The translations under genes and the position numbers were made by a program. The notes under the pieces are model-generated. The model was not told the DNA's origin, searched no databases, and saw only the letters and a list, made by a program, of their open reading frames with translations. Source: Chondrilla cf. caribensis (lineage: Eukaryota > Porifera > Demospongiae > Chondrillida > Chondrillidae). From it: 64,000 bases of DNA. Where the stretch lies: positions 287,633 to 351,632 of the forward strand of contig OZ026549.1 in the NCBI GenBank assembly GCA_964020155.1, read 5' to 3'. This document shows, piece after piece, positions 27,401 through 38,400 of this stretch (position 1 is the stretch's first letter; every line of letters starts with the position of its first letter).

Positions 27401-28412
27401 CAATCACACCACCCGGCTTTTTTGGGACTGCCACACCTCCAGGTGGGATGGGCCTTGGTTCACGGTGGAGGACAGTGTGGCTGAATTCCTCGGAGGCCAC
27501 CGTGTCGGTCAAGAACGTGTGAATCCTACTCTTCATAAATGGCATCCTCAATATGGCGTTCACAGAGGGACGATCTCTACAATCACAACTGAACTTTAAA
27601 TGTACATCTCAGTGTGTGGATCACCTGCATACATGTGTGTGCACAGGTGTTTAAAACCAGACAGGACCGCTAGACAACCAGACTGGCCTTCTAGACAACC
27701 AGACAGGCTGGCTAGGCAACTAAACAATCCCGTTGGACAACCAGACAGGGTAGAATTGGTTGGATCGGTCATTCCACCAAGTGACACTTATTCAAGTTTT
27801 GATCGATTTCTCCAATTCTCTGTTTTCAAAACAGCTGTTCATAGCAATTTAGAGTTCATGGTAGATATTTAACGAATAATTTAGTCCTTGCTGAAGATGT
27901 AGGGTTACTTGAGTCAAAACCAGAGTTTACTATGAAGTTCAGCAATTCACCTCTAGTTTGCACCAGTCGTGGCTGAACACATCACTGAACCACCAAACGT
28001 GGGCTGTTGAACAAATAAGCAAAATGCAGCTCCATATGTGTAGTGGTGATATGCACTACGTATAGCTATCACATGTAACAAACATACCACATACATATGA
28101 ATGTATGTACATACATATATGTACATACATATTTGTACATATGTATATGTACATATGTACGTACAAACACACACAACTGGAGTCCCACTGACCGTGGGTT
28201 TCTCCTGAGCATCATGTCGATCAGGTTTTTCAACTCTCTGCTGAACTTGCTGGAAATGGAAGGGTAAGATCCTCTAATTATCTTCAGGACTAGGTTACGC
28301 ATATTGCCTGCTTCAAACTATACAAAAGAACAGTGTTTTCATGAATACAACATAAAGAACTGTGTGTGTGTGTGTGTGAGTGAGTGTGTGTGGTGTGTGT
28401 GTGGTGTGTGTT

Positions 28413-28464
<52 letters not shown>

Positions 28465-30791
28465 TGTGTTTGTGTGTGTGTGTTGTGTGTGCATGTGTGT
28501 GTGCGTGTGTGTGTGCGTGTGGTGCGTGCGTGTGGTGTGTGTGTGTGTGTGATGTGTGCGGTGTGTGTGTGTGTGTGTGTGTGCAGGTGATTACTACTCA
28601 CAGCATGCTTCAGAGTAGCCAGCTCATAGAGTATGCAGCCCAGAGCCCAAATGTCGCTGAGGAAAGATGTACACACACACATTATACACAATCTAACTCA
28701 ATACATTCTATACAAGAATATATACTGTATGTACGTACAGTATACAGTCTACCAAATCACACAATCATTGTATCCACACACTATATATACATACACATAC
28801 ATATAATTATGTACATATCACAGGTGCATGGTGTCTACTGAATATATACGTACTATGTATAGTGTACACGATATACATACATTCAATGCATCCAATACAC
28901 ATCCAGTGCCTATAGTACTCTCATACAAACATACGGTACTGTAGGTATGTATCTCAAGTGAGCACACACAGACCCCTCACCTCTTGTTGTTGTACGGCCT
29001 GTTCTCACAGATCTCAGGTGAGAGGTAGTACGGAGTGCCGATACATGTTCTGGCCAATTCAACAGTGTTCTTCAGAACCCGAGCTATGCCAAAGTCTCCC
29101 AGTTTGATAATCCCAGACTTGGTCAAGAAGATATTCTAAGGACAACATCAAGACGTGTACGTACAGTGAGAGAGAGTACATGAGCACTAATGCACCACCA
29201 CCACCCACCCGGACACATACACACCCTCACACTCATACTTACACACCCTCACAATCATACTGCTGCACACTCACATACCCTCCACACATACCCACCCCCA
29301 CTCACCCACCCCACAATCACCCACACTCACACCACCCACCCCATAATCACCCACACTCACACCACCCACCCCACACTGGCACATACTCACTTGTGACTTG
29401 ATGTCCCTATGGAGTATCTTCCTGTCATGGACGTGTTTCACTGCCAAACATATCTGAACAAACCAATCCATTATCTGCAGCAGTACCAGAAGGAACCCAC
29501 TCAGCAGTGCAGGAGTTGTGTACAAGAGACTGCAAGCAGTCGCGTACACGAGCAAGAAATCTGTGTTTCAACAAACCTGGTCTTCAGTGAAGAGCTTTCC
29601 CCGCTGGTCATTGATTCTCTTGTACAGATCTCCTCCATCGCAATAGTCCATTACGATGTACAAGTTCCCTACCTCTGGAGAGAACAAGGTGCATCACTGG
29701 ATGTACACACCTGTGCACTAACACCACACAACCACTGAATGCCAACATGTAAACACACACGCACACACACACACACACACACAATCTGTCACCTATGTAG
29801 GTATGCATGCACACCCACCCATGCACACACCCACACCTACACACCCATCCACATCCATACTTGTACCCAACCACACCCACATCCACATTCATAACACACG
29901 CAGACCCACTGTCACCCCCACACACAGTACACCAGCAGTACAGGTTCAACAGAACACCTATTGCAGTTCAATACTGTGTAGTGTGTGGACTGAGAGCAGA
30001 AATCTACCTTCGAAAGATTCACTGTAACTGACAATGTTGGGATGTTTCATTTGAGAGAGAACAGCAACTTCCTTTCGTGATTCATCTCTTTCCTTCTTCT
30101 TCATCTACAAAGGAGAGGGAACCATCTTATTGCAGTGGACCTGTGTGCCGATATGCAACAACAAGCATGGTGTTGTACACAAAGGAGGTTTTCATGTCTC
30201 TGCAGAGATTTGGGACAACCCAGGAGACCAGCCTACAACCGGAGGAGAGTGATGTCTACATCATTACTGATGATGTCCGGAGCAACACAAGGCTGGGCCT
30301 CCTTCGTATCTCCTACAAACTCTCTCCGAGCAAGTTACGTAAGAGGATCTGGTCCTGCCTACACTAGACACAGACGTGGTGAATACTGCATACGGTGGTT
30401 GCCTGGAGCTTGGCTCAATGGAACAGGACACGAGTCCACTGAACAGACAGCAAGGTCACCGAAGAAGGGGGCGTTTACTGAACCGTCCTCTAGATCCGAT
30501 AGATGATAGTTCTACCATGTACCATCCGTCCGGCGTACAAGACGCATAGTCAAACCTGTTCACTGGGATGACCTACAGCTAGTTCGACACACCTCAAGAC
30601 CGTACTCCATACCAGCGCTAGTCTTGAGAGGTAAGAGTATGTGGGCGGAAGTGGAGGGAATGCAGGACACTCACTTTGGATATATTAATTTCCTTAACGA
30701 CCATCATTTCCCCCGTACTCTTCTTCTTCACGAGGAGAGCCTTTCCGAATGACCCTTCCCCGATTTTCCTGATCCTTTCAAACTTGTCCAT
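19205..30791 (-). CDS. NEK1: NEK1 NIMA-related serine/threonine kinase
   Basis: Twenty-three minus-strand exons join in frame (1260 residues): 30791-30675, 30104-30008, 29674-29577, 29474-29391, 29135-28981, 28656-28602, 28317-28193, 27576-27371, 27107-27017, 26821-26755, 26356-26279, 25883-25731, 25182-25042, 24709-24491, 23739-23514, 22756-22667, 22387-21403, 21091-21007, 20822-20737, 20652-20459, 20392-20288, 19883-19750 and 19396-19205. Kinase motifs are all present: GEGSFG 11-16, Lys33, HRD 126-128, DFG 146-148, activation Thr162 and DIWALGC. Basic coiled-coil segments follow ([24 protein letters not shown]), then a Thr-rich acidic region. The conserved NEK1 C-terminus has [21 protein letters not shown] and [11 protein letters not shown]. 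In animals NEK1 acts at cilia and in DNA-damage responses. Least certain: the exon 12 acceptor (25883) and the exon 15/16 junction. Confidence 0.92.
19515..19745. repeat. about 45-bp minisatellite in last NEK1 intron
   Basis: Four to five copies of a unit containing ATAGGTCCTCAAACGGACAC and CACCCACCACAATGAGA. Confidence 0.85.
19915..20230. repeat. about 47-bp minisatellite in NEK1 intron
   Basis: Six to seven copies of a unit containing GTGTGAGCTACAGTACAGTA and CACAGACAGTGGGTACTGT. Confidence 0.9.
20872..20985. repeat. (CA)n tract in NEK1 intron
   Basis: CA tract with a single G and T interruption between NEK1 exons 18 and 19. Confidence 0.95.
21140..21345. repeat. tandem repeat of CACTGTACACTCC type in NEK1 intron
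   Basis: Degenerate 36-bp and shorter units rich in TACACCC/CATACACC lie between exons 17 and 18. Confidence 0.8.
22510..22610. repeat. two adjacent hairpins in NEK1 intron
   Basis: GTGGACTGCTCTGAC (22510-22524) pairs with its complement at 22538-22552. The next 20 bases (around CTTGATCCTGAGTAC) pair with a complement ending near 22609. The two stem-loops are back to back between exons 16 and 17. Confidence 0.85.
22778..22993. repeat. (GT)n tract in NEK1 intron
   Basis: GT tract with GCATGTGCGTGC interruptions, occurring twice as a block. Confidence 0.93.
23165..23490. repeat. 20-bp minisatellite, about 16 copies
   Basis: The unit is CATCCACTGAACATGGCCAA with GTACACGG variants. It lies between NEK1 exons 15 and 16. 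Confidence 0.93.
23743..24352. repeat. 29-bp minisatellite, about 21 copies
   Basis: The unit is close to ACAGGGAGCAGTGTACAGGG plus TAGCTTAGG. It lies between NEK1 exons 14 and 15, starting almost at the exon 15 acceptor. Confidence 0.93.
25190..25492. repeat. 20/23-bp mixed minisatellite
   Basis: Units alternate between ATTGAATGAAGGACATGCCC (20 bp) and ATTGAATGAAGCATGACACG plus CCC (23 bp). It lies between NEK1 exons 12 and 13. Confidence 0.9.
26080..26240. repeat. ACATGTAGACGTACATAC repeat in NEK1 intron
   Basis: Short degenerate purine-pyrimidine alternating repeat of CACATGTAGACGTACATACA type next to exon 11. Confidence 0.75.
26445..26715. repeat. 25-bp minisatellite, about 11 copies
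   Basis: The unit is near ACACACATCTTACAGTGAAT plus ACAGT. It lies between NEK1 exons 10 and 11. Confidence 0.92.
28362..28583. repeat. (GT)n tract with GTGGT breaks in NEK1 intron
   Basis: Irregular GT tract adjacent to NEK1 exon 6. Confidence 0.92.
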
Positions 30792-31456
30792 TCGTCCTTG
30801 CTATCGACTAAAGAGGGCATATAATTACAACATCAATCAAATTGACAAAAATGCCAGACAGACAAGTTGCACAAGAACGCAAAAGGGAACACAACAGAGA
30901 AATCTCACTCACGGGTTCAAAACAGCACAGGAAGACATTTTGAAGTGAAGGGAAAAGGAGAATTTGGCGGGAAGCAGCGATTGCTGCTGGAGCACAGGTT
31001 AATGATATTCATAGACTGTCCCGAATTCAAACCATGAATATGATTACCCAACCGACCAACATGGAGGTCGGCCAAGAAGTATAGGATCCATTATTCCTTG
31101 TTATGTCTCTTTCAAAGTCGAACAATATGAAGCGTCACGTCCTCGAAGACATAGAATGGACATCCGAAAGGAAGAAGAAAAGGAAAGAATCGACGAGGTA
31201 CTCGAATGGGCAGTATTAACTGGAAAAATGCTCCAAATATAACTGTTTACCATCCAGTTTGCCCTAGCTTGTCTCCGTCCCATTGTTTCCAGACATACTC
31301 CGATCCTCTGAGGACAGGAGTATCCGGTTACTACATATGAAACGGGAAACTAATTCTTGTCTAGACACACCTTATCATGTCTTTTCCCGTAATTGTTAAC
31401 AAGAGCGTCCATTATTCTCAAACGGAGGCTCATAGCTCATTCTTGTTTCTTTTTCC
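30792..31456. promoter_or_regulatory. divergent promoter region, NEK1 / DCN1-like gene
   Basis: The start codons at 30791 (minus) and 31457 (plus) face away from each other across 665 bp with no other exon. Both promoters must lie here. No specific element was recognised. Confidence 0.5.
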
Positions 31457-31643
31457 ATGCTACTTAGCTCGAGGAAAATGACTTCCCAGAATAGTCGTTC
31501 TTCGTCGAACAAAGAAAAGAGTTTCTCCAAGCACAAGTGCATGAATTGGTTCGGCGAATACACGTCTGGAAATACAGAAGACAAAGTCATTGGACCAGAA
31601 GGGATCGAGCGGTTTTGTAACGATTTGGGAGTTCAGCCTGAAG

Positions 31644-31694
<51 letters not shown>

Positions 31695-33922
31695 CACATG
31701 TGCTTGTATGAGTGTCCACATGTGTGTTATTGCATCTGTGTGAATGCACACAATTAAACTCGTCCATGACATAGTACGCACTCCACCGACATGATTCTGC
31801 TTTATTCTTCATGTCTGGTCCTGTCTGTCCTACACAGAGTGTGATGCTGGTCCTGTCGTGGACAATGGAGGCCAACCGGATGGGGTATTTCACACAAATG
31901 GAGTGGTTCACTGGAATGGAGAAACTGGGGTATGATTAAGAGCCCCCGGGCTGCTACTGACCCGTATCATCAGCTTATTAGGCAGTGTGTAGCTTCACCT
32001 TCATTGTGGGTTGATATGATCAAAGTAGACCTCATAGCAAAGTAGCAGCTTGAAATGTCCTGTAGTTTAGAGCCCGTGGGCTACTATTGTGTCCTCAGCT
32101 ACCACTGTACTATACATGTGTGTTCCTATTGTTGAAGTGCTAATGGTTGTGAGTATGCAGTGATTTAGTGGTTGTGAGTCCCCCCCCGTTGTCGACTGGC
32201 ATTATCTGTATCGTGTATATGGCATCTGTTTGTGTAGTCCATAACATGAGCCTTTCATCTCTCACATAAGGTGTGATAATATGGAGAAGTTAAAGTCTAA
32301 ACTGAGTCACTTACGATCTCAGCTTCAACACCCACAATCGTTCAGGGAAATATTCAGATTTTCATTCGATTTTGCAAGAGTGAGTAACCATGTTGGTAAA
32401 GCACACACAGTGGTATAAGCATACAGTGGTATAAGCACACAGTGGTAGAAGCACACAGTGGTAGAAGCACACAGTGGTATAAGCACACAGTGGTAGAAGC
32501 ACACAGTGGTATAAGCACACAGTGGTATAAGCACACAGTGGTAGAAGCACACAGTGGTATAAGCACACAGTGGTATAAGCACACAGTGGTATAAGCACAC
32601 AGTGGTAGAAGCACACAGTGGTATAAGCACACAGTGGTATAAGCACACAGTGGTAGAAGCACACAGTGGTATAAGCACACAGTGGTAGAAGCATGCAGTG
32701 GTAGAAGCATACAGTGGTAGAAGCACACAGTGGTATAAGCATACAGTGGTATAAGCACACAGTGGTATAAGCACACAGTGGTATAAGCACACAGTGGTAT
32801 AAGCACACAGTGGTATAAGCACACAGTGGTAGAAGCACACAGTCGTAGGAGCACACAGTGGTAGAAGCACACAGTGGTAGAAGCACACAGTGGTAGAAGC
32901 ACACAGTGGTATAAGCAGGAAAGCATGGCAGAAGCATGTACAGTGCAACACAGCGATAGGGACACGCAATTAGTGTAGGCACACACCAGTTAGTTGATGT
33001 ATGCTGTTAATAAGAACACATCATGTACCTGTCAGCTTGAGTAGGCCCACCAGGTGTTCAGTGTGTGTGTATGTCGGTTGTTGTTGTAGATATTACTTTT
33101 TGTGTGTGTGTGCATGTGAACTTGTATGATACACCTGTGACTCAGTGTGTTATGTACATAGCACATGATAGCGTGTATACATGTGTGTGAAGGGAAATCG
33201 TGCAATCCAGAAGATTTTTTCTCCTGAACACAAATTCCACATCCAATTTTCATTCTGAAAATAGGAGTTGGATTGGAACAGAATGCAAATTATTCTGGAA
33301 ATTCACCTTGATCCATGCTGTAATTTCTATGGAGATTTACTCCCATTCTGTATCTGCAGGAGAATATGCGTTGAACATTTCTTTACATGATCATAATTGC
33401 TAAAATTAATGTGTGTTGAGCACACCACATTTATATACACACAGTATATGTATGGTTGACTGTATTGTCGGGTTGACTGTGTTGTTGGGTTGATCTGTGT
33501 TGTTGGGTTGATCTGTGTTGTTGGGTTGACTGTGTTGTTGGGTTGACTGTGTTGTTGGGTTGACTGTGTTGTTGGGTTGACTGTGTTGTTGGGTTGACTG
33601 TGTTGTTGGGTTGACCTGTACACCACAGGAGGAGGACCATAGGTCGTTGGAGCTGGACACCTCCAAAGCGCTGTTGTCTATACTGCTCGGTGAGAAGTGG
33701 AAACTGCTCGGATCATTCCTCATCTATCTGGACCACCAGAAGCAATATCGTGTCATCAACAAGGACCAGTGGTACAACATCCACGAGTTCAGTCACACCA
33801 TCAAGCAGGACTTAAGTAACTACGACCCTAATGGAGCTTGGCCTGTCATCTTGGATGAGTTTGTAGAGTGGATGGAAGAACAGAACCAATCTGATCAACA
33901 CAATCATGTTGATAATAATTGA
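31457..33922 (+). CDS. DCN1-like cullin-neddylation protein (DCUN1D4/5 type)
   Basis: Four exons join in frame: 31457-31645, 31838-31929, 32271-32379 and 33629-33922. They give 227 residues, or 220 if Met at 31478 is used, which has a better-looking context (GAAAATGA). After a short basic, Ser-rich N-terminus comes the PONY/DCN1 domain: CMNWFGEYT, GPEGIERFCNDLGVQPED, VLSWTMEANRMGYFT, LELDTSKALLSILLG, NKDQWYNIHEFS and the hallmark GAWPVILDEFVEWM near the end. Family members bind cullins and Ubc12/UBE2M to promote NEDD8 conjugation, which activates cullin-RING ligases. The gene lies near the F-box gene, but they are not adjacent and I infer no operon. Intron 3 carries two minisatellites. Confidence 0.9.
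31646..31694. repeat. (GT)n at DCN1-like exon 1 donor
   Basis: The donor GT at 31646 is the first unit of a pure GT run. Confidence 0.9.
32405..32920. repeat. 16-bp minisatellite, about 32 copies
   Basis: The unit is AGTGGTATAAGCACAC with AGTGGTAGAAGCACAC variants. It lies in intron 3 of the DCN1-like gene. Three overlapping minus-strand frames through it are artefacts. Confidence 0.95.
33455..33616. repeat. 17-bp minisatellite, about 9 copies
   Basis: The unit is TTGTTGGGTTGACTGTG, ending 12 bp before the exon 4 acceptor of the DCN1-like gene. Confidence 0.93.
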
Positions 33923-35246
33923 GTTAGATTTATCTGTATATTATTATTATTATTATTTATTGTTGTCATTGTCTTGTTTATGTGATCATGAAGCAATTAC
34001 ATGTAATTTACGTTACATTGCATGATTACTGGACAGGTTTTAATTATAATCTTGGCAGCTAGAGATCTATGAGAGTTTGAAACAGATATTACATCTGTAT
34101 CATCTACATACAGTATAGGTCCCTGACCTGATCTGTTACAGGAATTAAGTTAAGAATACATTTTCACATGGTGACCAGTTGCAGAGAAGGAATTTTGAAA
34201 TGCGTCACCATACCATATTATCTTTAGTCCCCATGCAGTCACAATGGCCTCCATTTGACACATATATTACCATCCACACTCATGCATGTACACCTTTGTG
34301 TGGGATGTACGGACCTCGTTGTGACCAGTGGGTTATTTCTGATCACTAGTCACCCTAGTCCTAGTGACCACAGTCTCCCTAGTGCCCATATGAGACACAG
34401 TAACAATACTCGTGGATTGAAACCCTGGGCTCTGGAGGTGCTACAGGGGTTGTGGTGAGCAGCAATGGGAGCTAGGTTGCTGCATGGTCACCATGGCCTC
34501 CCAGTTTCCATATAACATTATATAACACCTATATTGTACACAGTTGCACACTGGTCACCATCATGCTACAGTGCCTCAGAGGAGTGTAGATGCATTGATA
34601 TTTGTGCTCTGATGTGTCAAGTAAAACTACATGAAGGGCCCCTGGTGAACAGTGATCACATTTGCAATTACCTCACTGGTCACCATGTCGGGGTCTGTAG
34701 CACAGGACGAGCAATGGTGACCAGTGAGGTAATGCGAAATTACCTGGCTGGTCACTGTGAGGCCTGTACCACCTCTGTACGATGACACTAAACAGGACAT
34801 GGTGACCAACGATAAATTAAACATTGTCTGTTATCAAAAGATCTGTAGTGAATCAAGGTAGTGACACACACTGCACTAACCCCAGAAGAGACCAGAGTCT
34901 CAAGATCATCACGTGTGGTGCACATTTATGGCTTCAAAACACCGTTCTATTTTTATTCCTACACAAACTAATTGGCAGCCAGTTCAGTGCAGTAAACAGG
35001 TTTAGTAAGAGCAACATGGTATAGACTGTGATGGAATCATCAAAACACTGAGATAGAAACCTTACAACTTCACCTTACGTTAGTAGAGTAGAGTGAAACC
35101 ACAGGTTAGTATACCACCCAAATACCCAACACCTGGTGATTGAGACACTTTCTATGTACTCCAGTACATATATATTATGTAGGTACACTGGTTATAGAGT
35201 TCTGTTTCCGTACAGACAGTACTGATACTAGCAGTGATAGAGTGAG
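33923..35246. other. spacer before the receptor array
   Basis: It contains degenerate units with CTGGTCACCAT and GGTGACCAG (34180-34830) related to those at 42736-43600. From about 35080 it runs into a segment (CCAAATACCCAACACCTGG, TTGAGACAC) that is conserved upstream of R2, so the region just before 35247 is the likely R1 promoter and 5'UTR. Confidence 0.6.
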
Positions 35247-35352
35247 ATGAGGAGTTTACCTCTAGTCTGTAGTGTCCTACTGGTGTGTGGAGTGTTCACC
35301 ACTAATGGAGAATCAGGTGAGGAACAGATGTAGTGTGTGTGTGTGTGTGTGT

Positions 35353-35390
<38 letters not shown>

Positions 35391-35443
35391 GTGTGTGTGT
35401 GTGCGTGTGTGTGTGTGCGTGCGTGCGTGCATGTGTGTGTGTG

Positions 35444-35495
<52 letters not shown>

Positions 35496-38400
35496 ATAGG
35501 ATAGACAATCATAGACTGTGAGGTGTGGTAGAGTGGAAAGTGTGAGGAGATGACTGGTTGTGAGGGTGGAAGTATAGGATTATAAGTAAAAATATCACAA
35601 ACTATAATACCAGGTCCTGTAACATTCTTCAGAAATGTACACTCCTTCATACACTCACTCTCTCCTTCCACAGATCCTGATGTGGTGATTGATGGCTGTA
35701 CAGTCAGTTCAACCCTCAACTCTACAGCTACTCTACCACTAGGAACAACTGTTATTCTAGTTTGTAGAATCAGTGGAATACCACATGGACTACAGACTAA
35801 CTATCACTGGACATGTCCAAATGGACAGTGTCAACAAACAGGATATGATGGGAGAAAGATCAACAACAATATTATAGCCATCAACATAACCTCTACAAGT
35901 GATGGAGGGACATACACCTGTAATGTCACTGCTGGAGGAAGGGAAGCTAGTCAACAGTTTCAACTGAATGTTAATGGTCAGTGTTTGCAAGTGCATATTA
36001 CTAGTACAGTGTGTACATACCCATGGTGATATACTGGTCTACTTCATACTGTGTACTTTAGGTGGTCAAGTTGTTCACAGTTATGGAAGACTGATATTCC
36101 ATGAGAGAGTCATCACTGACAAACAACAACTACAACCACCAAACAATGCTAGTGGAGATGGGAGGATTGAGTGTAGAGTGAGCAGTGGAGAGGCTGGGTT
36201 CAATTATCGTGGACGCACTATAGCAGGTGACACTAGTGGAGATATTCATCAGATCAGAACTCGATCTACTGCTACTTTAGTCATAAGAGATAGAGCTTTC
36301 AACAATTTTGTGAATTTTGAAGGAAATTGTGCTGGTATCTACCACTACCTGTTCCTATCTAATGGTGAGTAGTGGGTGGAGTTAGGGTTGAGGTGCTGGC
36401 AGACTGTATGCCATATTTGAGATAAACAGTGATCACCAAATCACTGCAGTATGCACTGTACTCCTATACATTACAGAAACATCACACTGCTATATCTTTA
36501 TCACTTATAGGTACCCTCCCTGATGTGTCTATAACTGGTACAACCAGTACTGATACCAGTATCAAGGTGTGGATTGGTGGTATTGAGAGGGTTATCATTG
36601 GATATCACAGACTGGACCTTGGAGTACCAGTAGTAGGAGAGTATTGGAATAATGGCGAGGGATCATCAAGACCATTCTCCTCACTAGTACCTGGTGCTAA
36701 GTACAGGATCACAGCATGGGGACTTGGTGGAAGTGATGATAGAAGAAGGAGTCGGTCACCAGCTGTGAGGGAGGTTACTACAATGGAACAATGTGAGTTG
36801 ATGCAATGGTCAGTTAATTGCTCACATAAGCAGTGTGCACACATCACTAATCAGTGGATAAATGCCTATAGCATCTCATACATGTACATCCTCCACAGAT
36901 CCATCTCCTCCAAGACACCTCACTATAACTAGAGTGTTTGATGATGGGATTGAACTAAACTGGATACCACCTAGAGAACCTAATGGAGACATACGACATT
37001 ACATCATCAAATACACTACACAAAATGGAACACAACAAGAGATCAACACTACAAACAACACCAACTACTACAACTTAACAGGACTAGAGAGAGGACAGAC
37101 CTACAACAACATCAGAGTGGTAGCTGTCAACTCAGCTGGAGGTGGGGGAGGTAGCCAACCTAAAACAAGTTATGTACATAACTCAACAGTGGAGAGTACA
37201 AGTGAGTTAGAGGACACGATTGTGAGGGTGAGAGGAGGGCTGGTTGTGAGGGTAAAGGTTGGATTATAAGTAAACATATCACAAAATATAATACCAGGTC
37301 CTGTAACATTCTACAGAAATGTACACCCCTTCATACACCTTCTCTCCCTCCACAGTTCCTACTACTCATAATGTGGTGATTGATGGATACACAGTCAATT
37401 CAACCATCAACTCTACAGCTACTCTACCACTAGGAACAACTCTTATTCTAGTTTGTAGACTCAGTGGAATACCACATGGACTACAGACTAACTATCACTG
37501 GACATGTCCAAATGAACCGTGTCAACAAACAGGATATGATGGGAGAAAGATCAACAACAATATTATAGCCATCAACATAACCTCTACAAGTGATGGAGGG
37601 ACATACACCTGTACTGTCACTGCTGGAGGAAGGGAAGCTAGTCCACAGTTTCAACTGAATGTTACTGGTCAGTGTTTGCAAGTGCATATTACTAGTACAG
37701 TGTGCCCATGGTGATACACTGGTCTACTTCATACTGTGTACTTTAGGTGGTCAAGTTGTTCACAGTTATGGGAGACTGATACTCAATGCGAGAGTCATCA
37801 CTGACAAACAACAACTACAACCACCAAACAATGCTAGTGGAGATGGGAGGATTGAGTGTAGAGTGAGCAGTGGAGGGGCTAGGTTTACATATCATGGACG
37901 CACTGTACCAACTAACACTAGTGGAGATGTTCATCAGATCATAAGTGGATCTACTGCTACTTTAGTCATAAGAGATAGAGTTTTCAACAAATTTGTGGAT
38001 ATTGAAGGGACTTGTGCTGGTATCTACCACTACCTGTTCCTATCCAATGGTAAGTAGTGGGAGGAGTTAGGGTCGAGGTGCTGGCAGACTGTATGTAATA
38101 TCTGAGTTAAACAGTGATCACCCAATCACCGCAGTATGCACTGTACTATAAATTACAGAAACATCACAGTAGATGTCAAACTTCACACTTAGTCTATAAT
38201 TCTTTATCACTGATAGGTACCCTCCCTGATGTGTCTATAACTGGTACAACCAGTACTGATACCAGTATCAAGGTGAACATTGGTACTGGTAGGGTTATCA
38301 TTGGATATCACAGACTGGACCTTGGAGTATCAGTAGGAGGAGAGTATGAGAATAATCGTGAGCTATCATCAAGAACATTCTCCTCGCTAGTACCTGGTGC

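Noticed and set aside
30077..30506. Open frames in NEK1 intron 1
   Set aside because: No domain, no good splice sites, and the kinase exons join correctly without them.
32325..32986. Three overlapping minus-strand frames of over 200 residues
   Set aside because: Product of the 16-bp minisatellite cycling through all frames; no start, splice or domain signal.
37202..37355. Boundary between two separate genes inside R1
   Set aside because: No signal-peptide exon or poly(A) signal between the two four-domain blocks; exon phases join.
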